Positions 1 through 6,097 of a DNA stretch of 6,218 nt are shown here, piece by piece (the first letter of the stretch is position 1; every line of letters starts with the position of its first letter). The stretch is taken from positions 1 through 6,218 of the forward strand of contig JAIXNA010000005.1 of assembly GCA_020328135.1 (NCBI GenBank), written 5' to 3'. Position numbers and translations under genes: made by a program. A model generated the notes under the pieces. The model was not told the DNA's origin, ran no database searches, and saw only the letters and a program-made list of their open reading frames with translations. The DNA is from Candidatus Endomicrobiellum dinenymphae. Its GTDB lineage: Bacteria; Elusimicrobiota; Endomicrobiia; Endomicrobiales; Endomicrobiaceae.

Positions 1-84
1 AAGATGGGCTTTTGGTATAATACGCAAAGAGATCTCAAGTCTTTAAACTACAAAACTACGCTTCATTACTTGCAACTACTTTAA
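1..84 (+). mobile_element. C-terminal tail of an IS3/IS481-type transposase (partial)
   Basis: Frame 1 is open from the window edge to a TAA at 82-84 and reads 27 residues. The stretch WYNTQRDLKSLNYKTTLHYL resembles the end of the DDE integrase (rve) domain of IS3/IS481-family transposases, where the usual form is YN..RPH.SL.Y.TP..YL. The conserved Pro-His of the RPH motif is Asp-Leu here, and the Pro of the TP motif is Thr, so the copy looks diverged and may be inactive. A terminator-like hairpin begins 7 bases after the stop. The body of the element lies off the window, so I cannot say whether it is a whole IS or a fragment. The call rests on a short motif match only. Confidence 0.6.
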
Positions 85-90
85 ATTTCC

Positions 91-119
91 TAAAATGCGC
101 GATGTGTCGCGGCGTTTTA
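91..119 (+). terminator. Hairpin, possible bidirectional intrinsic terminator
   Basis: Bases 91-102 pair with 107-119 around a TGTG loop. There are 12 pairs, with one G bulge at 112 and one G-U pair. The inner part is GC-rich (CGCGA/TCGCG) and the outer part is an A-run facing a T-run (TTTT at 115-118), so the same element could terminate in either direction. It lies just after the transposase-like stop and before the promoter at 127. It could equally be part of the IS end. The T tract is short. Confidence 0.45.
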
Positions 120-126
120 CGGAGGT

Positions 127-155
127 TTGACAAGCAGAAAGCAATAGATTATAAC
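127..155 (+). promoter_or_regulatory. Sigma70-type promoter of the broken outer-membrane protein gene
   Basis: A perfect -35 TTGACA (127-132) and a -10 TATAAC (150-155, five of six consensus bases) are separated by exactly 17 bases. Transcription would start near 162, leaving a leader of about 56 bases before the ATG at 218. It points at the frameshifted gene downstream, so the promoter has survived the decay of its gene. No experimental start is available. Confidence 0.65.
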
Positions 156-217
156 TAATGTTACCAATCTGGCAGGAATAGATTCGCAGGCGACACTTAA
201 TTAATTTGGATGTACAT

Positions 218-1272
218 ATGAGAAATAGAGCAATGTGTTCTGTTACTGTTGTAATGTTTGTTTTTTGTCTGACTCTTTTTGCGGCGCAAAAAAAACATGG
301 CTATGATAAAAGGATTATACCCAATGAGTATGGGGGCTTTTGCAGCAATTTCCTATGATGAAAATGCTTTTTTTACAATCCTGCCGGAATATCTCAAATG
401 GATGGTTATTTAATTCAAATTTTATCTGTTGATGTTGCAGCTAATGGCACACTTTCTAATACATATAAAAAATTTGATAAAGTGATTAATAATTCATCAA
501 ATAATGATATTGATATTGGCGACATGGAAAAAGCAAAATTTTTTGTTTCGCTTCCAAATCTTCTGTTTATTTCAAAACCAATAGCTGTTGGACAAAATTA
601 TTTAAGTCTCGGCTTAGGTATTTTTCCTTATGTGGATTTTTGTTATGGATGGAAGAGAGCGGCGATTACAGCTGTTGATGCACTTCCTGTTACTTTTAGA
701 ATTAGTTCTTTAAAATCCATACATCTTCCAGGAGAATTATCTTTCGGGGCAAATTTTAAATATATAACTAGATTTAAATACCGAACTGGATATATCCGGA
801 CATGCCTGATAGTGACAACAGTCCTCTAGGAGCAGGTTTTGAAGTGGATTTAGGTGTGTAATGTACCATTTAAATATACAGGGTTGAATATAGGTGTTTC
901 TTGTTATCCTGAAAGATTTTATTATTGGGCTGGCAAATATTGGGAGACAAATGACGGGCTTGCTTTTGCATTTGATTTGACCGATTTAACTAATTCTGAT
1001 GAATCTTTTTTAAAAAATCTCATATCGGTGTCGAGTACAAATATAATCCATTTGTCATAAGAGTAGGTTTTAATTCTGGACATCCGACAATTAGAGGCGG
1101 GATAGTCACAAACGTGATCCAGCTTGAATATGCTTTCTATGGAGAGGAACGAGAAATGTGCATGGGACAAGATCCTGAGTGGTTTCACAGGGCGCAGTTT
1201 TCAGTAAAATTTGGGCATTGTAAAGGAAAGGCATACGGTAAAGCAAAGAAAGATCACAAAAACAAAGAATAA
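218..1272 (+). pseudogene. Broken PorV/FadL-like outer-membrane beta-barrel protein (UPF0164-like)
   Basis: Joined across frames, this reads as one secreted barrel protein of about 350 residues. It starts with a signal peptide (MRNRAMCSVTVVMFVFCLTL, then FAAQ), followed by an N-terminal segment ending DENAFFYNPAGISQ, the hallmark of PorV/FadL-like and UPF0164 proteins. Alternating beta-strand sequence follows, ending in VRVGFNSGHPTIRGG-like strands (read as VIRVGFNSGHPTIRGG) and a Lys-rich tail with TAA at 1270-1272. The reading frame breaks in five places: an extra A in A8 (288-295), a lost T in T7 (366-372 region), a lost base near 790-800, a gained base near 856-862, and a lost base in the T6/A6 run at 1006-1017. 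Between breaks the frames are free of stops, so decay looks recent; sequencing error is the alternative. The promoter at 127-155 is intact, but the ribosome site before 218 is weak. The substrate is unknown. Confidence 0.75.
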
Positions 1273-1432
1273 GATCAACTGATTGCGTATAACTTCCTAG
1301 TTAGTTACGTGAATGTGTCTTGACTTTTTCTGTACTGCTCTTAGATTGTTTCTATATGCCAATTTTGATATTCTTAATGTAAGAGAACATCAGGTATATG
1401 TCCTGTAGCTGGAGTTTAATTTACGCACGGAT
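1273..1432. other. Intergenic gap between two convergent genes, no gene seen
   Basis: This 160-base stretch separates the broken barrel gene (+) from the 3' end of thiF (-). Only small hairpins are visible, for example TCTTA/TAAGA at about 1373-1385 and CAGG/CCTG at about 1391-1405. Neither is followed by a T tract, so I find no convincing intrinsic terminator for the thi operon here. Confidence 0.5.
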
Positions 1433-2164
1433 TTATCGGCAAATCTCACAAGTATCTCTTTTTAATACATCTTTGACCCTATAAGTATTTTCTATACCGT
1501 TAAAAATTAAAACTTTATTTTTTAAGCAATGTAGTCCTAAGATAAGTTTTATTGCTTCTAGAGCCTGCATGCAGCCTATTGTTCCCGCTATTGCCCCAAG
1601 TATTCCAAATGTTTTTGATGTTAGTTCTGTTGACGGTTTAAAAGGATAAATGCATTGAAAACAGCTCGTATTTTCTTTTGGCGCTATTGTAGTTAAAATT
1701 CCTTCAAATTCACATACGGCTCCGCATACGAGCGGAATAGCGTTTTTATAAGCTGCTGCATTTATTAGATATCTGCTTGAAAAATTATCTACAGCGTCTA
1801 TTACGACATCGTAATTTTTAAAAATATCTCCTGCATTGTTTTCAGTAAGTTTTTCTGAATATGCTGTAACCTTAACGTCAGGATTAAATTTTTCCAGTTT
1901 TGATTTGGCAATACATGCCTTCCGGTTTCCTATTTCTTCGGGCGTGTAAAGAATCTGTCTGTTTAAGTTGCTCGGCGATACGACATCAAAATCACATAGA
2001 CCAATATTTCCTATTCCTGCAGCGGCAAGGTATGTTAGCGCAGGGCCACCAAGTCCGCCTGCTCCGCACACAAGAATTTTTGCGCTGAAAAGTTTTTGTT
2101 GCCCGTTTTCCCCAATATGTTTAAGCGATAATTGTCTCTGGTATCTTTCAATATTATTTTGCAT
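1433..2164 (-). CDS. thiF: ThiF, ThiS adenylyltransferase
   Basis: This 243-residue MoeB/ThiF/HesA-family protein should activate the C-terminus of ThiS with ATP, the first step of sulfur loading for the thiazole ring. Visible features are the nucleotide-binding loop GAGGLGG (34-40), the acidic DFD (58-60), the SNLNRQ segment (65-70) with its conserved Arg, Lys82, and the DAVDN metal and nucleotide motif (123-127). The zinc site is Cys168/Cys171 with Cys239/Cys242. E. coli ThiF (about 251 residues) has a loop cysteine, Cys184, that forms an acyl-disulfide with ThiS; a gapless count from the CxxC places Ser183 there. The gene starts 2 bases after thiS, with AGGAGG (2174-2179) 9 bases ahead of the ATG. 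MoeB is an alternative, but the thiS neighbour favours ThiF. Confidence 0.93.
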   Translation of the reverse strand: MQNNIERYQRQLSLKHIGENGQQKLFSAKILVCGAGGLGGPALTYLAAAGIGNIGLCDFDVVSPSNLNRQILYTPEEIGNRKACIAKSKLEKFNPDVKVTAYSEKLTENNAGDIFKNYDVVIDAVDNFSSRYLINAAAYKNAIPLVCGAVCEFEGILTTIAPKENTSCFQCIYPFKPSTELTSKTFGILGAIAGTIGCMQALEAIKLILGLHCLKNKVLIFNGIENTYRVKDVLKRDTCEICR

Positions 2165-2166
2165 TT

Positions 2167-2370
2167 TTATCCGCCTCCTACAAATCTCAATACTTCTAAC
2201 GTATCTTGGTTTTTCAAAGTAATGTTTGCAATGCTTTCCGGATTTATAATTTCAAAATTGTATTCTACTGTTACTTCGATTGGGTTAATGTTATTGTCTT
2301 TTAGAAAATCAGCTACGGTAGTGTTGTCTTTTATCTCTTTGTTTTGTCCGTTGATTTTAACAGTAATCAT
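2167..2370 (-). CDS. thiS: ThiS, sulfur carrier protein
   Basis: This is a 67-residue ubiquitin-fold (beta-grasp) protein, the normal size for ThiS. It ends in RFVGGG; the terminal Gly-Gly is the site that ThiF adenylates and that is then turned into a thiocarboxylate, the sulfur donor for ThiG. The N-terminal MITVKING and the middle TVADFLKD fit the family. The ATG lies inside the end of thiE, giving a 14-base overlap. An excellent AGGAG (2378-2382) sits 7 bases upstream, within thiE codons. The last codons of thiS (Gly-Gly-Gly) also form the ribosome site of thiF, so the translation of the two genes is probably coupled. Confidence 0.95.
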   Translation of the reverse strand: MITVKINGQNKEIKDNTTVADFLKDNNINPIEVTVEYNFEIINPESIANITLKNQDTLEVLRFVGGG

Positions 2371-2992
2371 GCATTATCTCCTGCGCTTTTTTTATAGTTA
2401 GTCCTATACTATTTGATGACGTTATTTCAGTTACCATGCAAATATTTTCAGGGCTGTGTCGGTAAACTTCTAAAAGATTTGAGAGCTTAATTCCTCCTAT
2501 TGCAATTTTTGGAATTGCGATATTTCTTACGCAAAAATCTAAATAATTTAATCCCACGGGATCAGTCGCATTCTTTTTTGTAAAAGTTTTATATATCGGA
2601 CCAACGCCTATATAATCTGCTCCTTGTTCTACTGCAAGAAGAGCTTGTTCTGGCGAATGGGTGGAAAGCCCTATTGTTATATTCTCTCCAGTAAGTTCTC
2701 TAACTTTCTTAAGAGGGAGATCATCTTGTCCTATATGAACGCCGTCGCTTTGTACGGCGAGCGCTATATCTATATCATCATTTACAATAAAAAAACAATC
2801 ATAGTCTAAAGTTAATTTGCGTATAATCTCACATTGTTTAAATTTCTCAAATTTGGATTTATCTTTATCACGATATTGAAGAATTTTTATACCAGAATCA
2901 AGCATTTCTTTTACTACTATAATATTGTCTTTTCCGTTAGAAAAATTTTCTGCCGTGATTGCATACAAGCCCTTTGGTACTTGTTTTTTCAT
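2357..2992 (-). CDS. thiE: ThiE, thiamin phosphate synthase
   Basis: This TIM-barrel enzyme joins HMP pyrophosphate to thiazole phosphate to give thiamin phosphate. With the chosen start it has 211 residues, the usual length. Family motifs are QYRDK (39-43, pyrophosphate and pyrimidine site), VND (70-72) and DGVHIGQDD (83-91) with the Mg-binding Asp residues, GLSTHS (108-113), GVGPIYKTFTKK (129-140), and AIGGI (164-168). An in-frame TTG at 3004 would add four residues. I prefer the ATG at 2992 because it forms an ATGA overlap with the thiH stop (2989-2991), a classic arrangement for translational coupling, and has a GGA about 7 bases upstream. Its product is a monophosphate; the kinase ThiL is not in the window. 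Confidence 0.95.
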   Translation of the reverse strand: MKKQVPKGLYAITAENFSNGKDNIIVVKEMLDSGIKILQYRDKDKSKFEKFKQCEIIRKLTLDYDCFFIVNDDIDIALAVQSDGVHIGQDDLPLKKVRELTGENITIGLSTHSPEQALLAVEQGADYIGVGPIYKTFTKKNATDPVGLNYLDFCVRNIAIPKIAIGGIKLSNLLEVYRHSPENICMVTEITSSNSIGLTIKKAQEIMHDYC

Positions 2993-4092
2993 AAAATTGT
3001 CCAATCTTTCATTACAGGCTGATAGCCTTTTTGATATATCATTTCTTTTACTTCTTCAACAGTGGCTATATCGTTTACTTCAAATTGTCCATCAAAATGC
3101 TCTTTTTTAGTATAACCGCCGACTTCTGTGCTGGATGCCGCTGACATTTTAGTAATGCCTAGAGGTATTAAATTGTTTCTTAAATTGTTGCTTTCCCTGG
3201 TTGAAACTGTTACGTTGATGCGATTTATGAAAAGTCTTACTGCGCAAATTGCCTGAATAAGATTTTTATTCGTGATTATAGTTTTAGGATGATAAGTCCC
3301 CATAGCAGGGCGAAGTCTTGGGAATGACATTCCAATTTCTGCCGATGGAAATTTTTTCTGAAGATGTTTTGCATGAGCGCCTGCAAAAAATATCTCGCTT
3401 ACAAAGTCATTTAATCCAAGCAGTGCCCCGACATTTAGGTTTCTAAAATTTGCTGCCCCCGCTCTTTCGCAAGTTTCTAAACGATATTTATAATCTGCTT
3501 TGGCTCCTTTCGTATGAAGAATTTTGTACAGATTTTCGTTATAAGTTTCTTGATAAATTGTCAGTCCATCGACTCCTGCGTTGGCAAGGGTTTTGTACCC
3601 ATTTTCATCTAAAGGGTAAAGCTCCATGTCAACGCCGTCAAAATATTTTTTTAATATCTCGATGCATTTTTTTAAATAATCTAATGGTGTTTTTACGTTA
3701 CTTTCTCCAGTTACAAGAAGAATATGGCGGATTCCATATCCTGAAATTATTTTACAGTTTTCTTCAATTTCTCCAAAGGAAAGAACTTCGCGTTTGATAT
3801 TGTTTGATGTTGAAAAACTGCAATAAACGCAATTATTTATGCAGAAATTAGACACATACAGCGGAGCATATAAAAGTATGCTTTTACCAAAATGCTTTAA
3901 CGATATTTCATGAGCCTTTTGAGCTATATCTTCAATGTAGTTTAGCGTTTTTGGCGACAAAAGATTTAAAAAATCCATTTCGTCTAAACTTTCTTTTTGT
4001 ATGGAATTTTTTACCATTTCATCTGAAACATTTGCTATGTATTTTTCAAAATTAAATGTATTATATTTTTGTTTTATATCATAAAAAGTCAT
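2989..4092 (-). CDS. thiH: ThiH, tyrosine lyase (2-iminoacetate synthase)
   Basis: This 367-residue radical-SAM enzyme cleaves tyrosine to dehydroglycine (2-iminoacetate) and p-cresol; dehydroglycine feeds ThiG. The 4Fe-4S cluster motif CX3CX2C is Cys84/Cys88/Cys91 in NFCINNCVYC, and a GGE-like SAM motif appears as LLVTGE (125-130). YQETY (180-184), SFPRLRP (256-262), STRE (297-300) and the Gly/Ser-rich ITKMSAASSTEVGGY (313-327) match ThiH and its C-terminal BATS-type region. The length agrees with E. coli ThiH (about 377). It starts 3 bases after thiG, with a weak AAAGAG ribosome site inside the end of thiG. Use of ThiH rather than the oxygen-dependent glycine oxidase ThiO points to an anaerobic or facultative lifestyle. 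Confidence 0.95.
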   Translation of the reverse strand: MTFYDIKQKYNTFNFEKYIANVSDEMVKNSIQKESLDEMDFLNLLSPKTLNYIEDIAQKAHEISLKHFGKSILLYAPLYVSNFCINNCVYCSFSTSNNIKREVLSFGEIEENCKIISGYGIRHILLVTGESNVKTPLDYLKKCIEILKKYFDGVDMELYPLDENGYKTLANAGVDGLTIYQETYNENLYKILHTKGAKADYKYRLETCERAGAANFRNLNVGALLGLNDFVSEIFFAGAHAKHLQKKFPSAEIGMSFPRLRPAMGTYHPKTIITNKNLIQAICAVRLFINRINVTVSTRESNNLRNNLIPLGITKMSAASSTEVGGYTKKEHFDGQFEVNDIATVEEVKEMIYQKGYQPVMKDWTIL

Positions 4093-4095
4093 AAT

Positions 4096-4872
4096 TTACT
4101 CTTTGTCTTGCAAGAAGCCTGTTAAGGGCGATGATGCTTTTGCTCTATCTGATACTATTCCTATTTTTGCTAAAAACGCTTTCCTTCCCGCATTTACCGC
4201 GTCTTTAAAAGCCTCAGCCATTAAAACAGGATTTTGACTCGAAGATATTGCCGTATTTATCATCACGGCCGCACAACCAAGTTCCATACATTCGCAAGCG
4301 TCGGATGGTTTTCCAAGTCCCGCGTCAACTATTATAGGCAGTTCAATTTCTTCAATCAAAATTTTTACCATTTCTCTGGTTTTTAATCCTTTATTTGTAC
4401 CTATCGGTGATCCTAGCGGCATAATTGCAGTAGCGCCTGCATTTTGCATGTCTCTAGCGGCATATAAATCTGCATTCATATAAGCAAACGCTTTAAATCC
4501 TTCTTTTGAAAGGACTTCGCACGCTCTTGCTGTTTGATAATTGTCCGGCAACAAATATTCGTTGTCGTTTATAATTTCTATTTTAATTAAATCTGTTTTA
4601 GCCGCGGCTTTTGCAATGTGTGCTATACGCACAGCTTCGTCGGCATTTCTTGCTCCGGAAGTATTTGGCATAATGCGTATATTTTTAGGTATATAACTTA
4701 AAATATTTTCTTTTGGGTTTTCAAAATCAAATCTTCTTACGGCAACGGTCATAACTTGAGCCTCTGAAGATTCAATTATTTTGGGTATAAATTCATTGTT
4801 TGGAAATTTACCGCTACCTATAAAAATTCTGCTTTCTAAATCTATACCTGCAATATTTAAAATGTCCTTCAT
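4096..4872 (-). CDS. thiG: ThiG, thiazole synthase
   Basis: This 258-residue TIM-barrel enzyme assembles thiazole phosphate from 1-deoxyxylulose 5-phosphate, ThiS thiocarboxylate and dehydroglycine. GSGKF (19-23), [15 protein letters not shown] (68-82), the Schiff-base lysine Lys97 in LIKIEI, EYLLPD (105-110), [12 protein letters not shown] (151-162), [11 protein letters not shown] (182-192) and ASSPLTGFL (246-254) are all family landmarks. It is the first gene of the operon. The ATG is preceded by GGAGG (4877-4881) with a short 4-base spacer, and beyond that lies a TPP riboswitch, so thiG and everything behind it should be shut off by thiamin pyrophosphate. Confidence 0.96.
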   Translation of the reverse strand: MKDILNIAGIDLESRIFIGSGKFPNNEFIPKIIESSEAQVMTVAVRRFDFENPKENILSYIPKNIRIMPNTSGARNADEAVRIAHIAKAAAKTDLIKIEIINDNEYLLPDNYQTARACEVLSKEGFKAFAYMNADLYAARDMQNAGATAIMPLGSPIGTNKGLKTREMVKILIEEIELPIIVDAGLGKPSDACECMELGCAAVMINTAISSSQNPVLMAEAFKDAVNAGRKAFLAKIGIVSDRAKASSPLTGFLQDKE

Positions 4873-4909
4873 AGAACCTCCGAGCTAATTTATAGTTGAC
4901 CACAGGCAT

Positions 4910-4942
4910 AAAAATTCCCTTAGGTCAGATACCTAAAGGAAT
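4910..4942 (-). terminator. Riboswitch-controlled intrinsic terminator
   Basis: On the minus strand, 4942-4931 (ATTCCTTTAGGT) pairs with 4925-4914 (ACCTAAGGGAAT). The 12-pair stem contains one G-U pair, the loop is ATCTG, and a run of U residues follows (4914-4910). It lies between the TPP aptamer and thiG. Its 5' arm shares 4936-4942 with an antiterminator helix, which makes it the OFF state of the riboswitch. Confidence 0.9.
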
Positions 4943-4967
4943 ATAAAGTACAAATTCTATATTCCCT
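4936..4967 (-). promoter_or_regulatory. Antiterminator helix of the TPP riboswitch
   Basis: The 3' edge of the aptamer, 4967-4958 (AGGGAATATA), can pair over 10 bases with 4945-4936 (TATATTCCTT), and two more pairs extend it inward. This helix uses both the 3' strand of aptamer stem P1 (4964-4959) and the 5' arm of the terminator, so it cannot coexist with either. Without TPP it should form and let transcription continue into thiG. This is deduced from base pairing only. Confidence 0.8.
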
Positions 4968-5063
4968 GACGGTATTACCCATGTCAGGTTCAAATGGTTA
5001 AAGGATTCAATCCTTCTCTCAGCATCGCACGGACAAAATATCAGTGGAAGCACCCATGAATAT
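4959..5063 (-). promoter_or_regulatory. TPP riboswitch aptamer (THI element)
   Basis: Read on the minus strand, the conserved THI-box blocks appear in order. ATGGGTGCT begins the element, and GCTGAGA (CTGAGA at 5022-5017) is the T-loop-like pyrimidine-binding segment. ACCTGAC then pairs with GTCAGG (P4; 4970-4965 with 4988-4983), and GGGAA closes the core. P1 is formed by ATATTC (5063-5058) with GAATAT (4964-4959). Between CTGAGA and the P2 3' strand sits an extra small hairpin, AAGGA/TCCTT with a TTGAA loop (5001-5015). The pyrophosphate-sensing P4/P5 arm is compact. The element lies in the leader of thiG and controls the terminator at 4910-4942. Confidence 0.96.
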
Positions 5064-5083
5064 TAAACTACATTAGCAATGGT

Positions 5084-5089
5084 ATCATA
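5084..5089 (-). promoter_or_regulatory. Likely -10 box of the thi operon
   Basis: TATGAT (five of six consensus bases) sits about 20 bases ahead of the aptamer on the minus strand, so transcription would begin near 5077. I see no good -35 hexamer 16-19 bases upstream, where the sequence is A/T-rich. The placement relative to the riboswitch is the main support. Confidence 0.45.
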
Positions 5090-5356
5090 AAACTTTTAAA
5101 TCCGCAAATTTTGTATTGATATTAACATCGTAGTAATTCCTTTTTAAATAAACCGTTCCTCCTTGGTAGTCTGTCCTAGAATGTTTTAATCGAGAGGTGG
5201 GGCAGACGGCGAGTCTAGAGTTTATTCCAGAATGTCTTTATCTAGTAGAGTGTGTTGGGTAGTATAGTGTGAGAGCTTATTGCTATTTCTGACTCAAAAT
5301 GATAATAAATATCAGTCAGATTTGCTATATTTATTTTGAAACGACAGGAAGAATCC
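5090..5356. other. Divergent intergenic region with repeats, no gene seen
   Basis: This region separates the thi leader (-) from the BatE-like gene (+). A distinctly GC-richer patch lies at about 5191-5217. An inverted repeat pairs 5169-5176 (GTCTGTCC) with 5200-5207 (GGGCAGAC). Two imperfect direct copies share AGAATGT (5178-5184 and 5229-5235), 51 bases apart. A second inverted repeat pairs 5288-5294 (TCTGACT) with 5314-5320 (AGTCAGA). No open frame, tRNA or known RNA was recognised. Confidence 0.5.
5280..5306 (+). promoter_or_regulatory. Weak candidate promoter of the BatE-like gene
   Basis: TTGCTA (5280-5285) and GATAAT (5301-5306, five of six -10 bases) are spaced 15 bases apart, shorter than ideal. 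TATAGT at 5263-5268 is an alternative -10 without a clear -35. The candidate overlaps the inverted repeat at 5288-5320, which could serve as an operator. Confidence 0.25.
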
Positions 5357-6097
5357 ATGAAAAAAGTTCTCAGCTTACTCATTGTTTGTTTTTGTTTCAG
5401 TACATGTTGCTCTAAGAGCATGTATCGAACACAGATAGATAATGCGGAAGAAAATTTTAAAAAAGGCAATTTTTCTAGAACTGTTGAAATATATGAAAGT
5501 CTTATACAAATAGAAAAAATAAATAACCCATATATTTATTACAATCTCTCGAACGCATACTATAGGGATAACAATCTGGGAAAAGCAATTCTTAATATAG
5601 AAAAAGCATTAAAACTCGCTCCCAGGGATAGTGAAATAAAAAGCAATGCTCAATATTTGCATAGCATTGCAGGAAATAACATGCAAAAAAATTTGGCGGA
5701 TATTGTTTTGCAGCATTTTTCCTTAAATGAGATAACAATAGCGTTTTCAGTTGTTCTAATTTTATTTATCATGTCGCTGTCTTTGCTTTTAATAAAAGGA
5801 AGTTTAATGTTTAAAAAATTTACAGTAAGTTCAATTGTTTTTTTGATAGTATGTATTCCTCTTTTATGTCTGAAAAGATGTGATGAGTTCTCTGTAAGAA
5901 AAGCGATACTTGTTTCAACTTCAAGTATTAGAAGCGGCCCCGGAAATAATAACTCTGAAATATTTACACTTTCTGAAGGGAAAATTGTTTCCATCATTGC
6001 TAAGAGTGGAGATTGGGTCAATATAAAAATTGAATCTGAAAACGAAAAACTTACCGGTTGGGTTGAAAGCAATGCAGTAGGAAATGTAAATGAGTAA
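5357..6097 (+). CDS. BatE-like membrane protein: TPR repeats, two TM helices, SH3b domain
   Basis: The 246-residue protein starts with a hydrophobic export signal (1-19) ending in a Cys-rich stretch (CFCFSTCCSK), which lacks a standard lipobox. Two TPR repeats follow at about 23-56 and 57-90 (YYNLSNAYYRDNNLGKAILN, then an EKALKLAPRD-type end). Then come two membrane helices at about 124-147 and 155-173, and a bacterial SH3 domain at about 178-242 with SSIRSGPGNNN and GDWVNIK...GWVE. This domain order matches BatE of the Bat aerotolerance operons, where it is thought to act in a periplasmic or inner-membrane complex with BatA-D; none of those genes is visible here. I chose ATG 5357 over an in-frame TTG at 5336 because AGGAAG lies just ahead and the signal peptide then starts MKK. 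It overlaps the next gene by 8 bases. Confidence 0.7.
   Translation: MKKVLSLLIVCFCFSTCCSKSMYRTQIDNAEENFKKGNFSRTVEIYESLIQIEKINNPYIYYNLSNAYYRDNNLGKAILNIEKALKLAPRDSEIKSNAQYLHSIAGNNMQKNLADIVLQHFSLNEITIAFSVVLILFIMSLSLLLIKGSLMFKKFTVSSIVFLIVCIPLLCLKRCDEFSVRKAILVSTSSIRSGPGNNNSEIFTLSEGKIVSIIAKSGDWVNIKIESENEKLTGWVESNAVGNVNE

Noticed and set aside
13..21. Extended -10 promoter (TG-N-TATAAT)
   Set aside because: It lies inside the transposase-like reading frame, its -35 would be off the window, and a better promoter lies at 127-155.
121..147. GGAGG followed by a TTG start (127) and a six-codon frame
   Set aside because: The spacing is only one base, the frame is tiny, and the TTGACA is better explained as a -35 box.
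218..358. Independent 46-residue secreted peptide
   Set aside because: The signal peptide continues naturally into the barrel protein after correcting the A8 run, so it is the 5' part of the pseudogene.
854..1060. Separate 68-residue protein from a GTG start
   Set aside because: It is an internal segment of the frameshifted barrel gene and has no ribosome site of its own.
922..1188. Minus-strand 88-residue frame
   Set aside because: It is antisense to the pseudogene, has no recognisable motif and no ribosome site.
1319..1347. TTGACT as a promoter in the 1273-1432 gap
   Set aside because: No -10-like hexamer lies at a suitable distance, and no gene follows on that strand.
1373..1405. Small hairpins as a terminator of the thi operon
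   Set aside because: The stems are only 4-5 pairs and no T tract follows on the minus strand.
5242..5469. Minus-strand 75-residue frame overlapping the start of the BatE-like gene
   Set aside because: It is mostly antisense to the signal peptide and TPR region, with no supporting motif.
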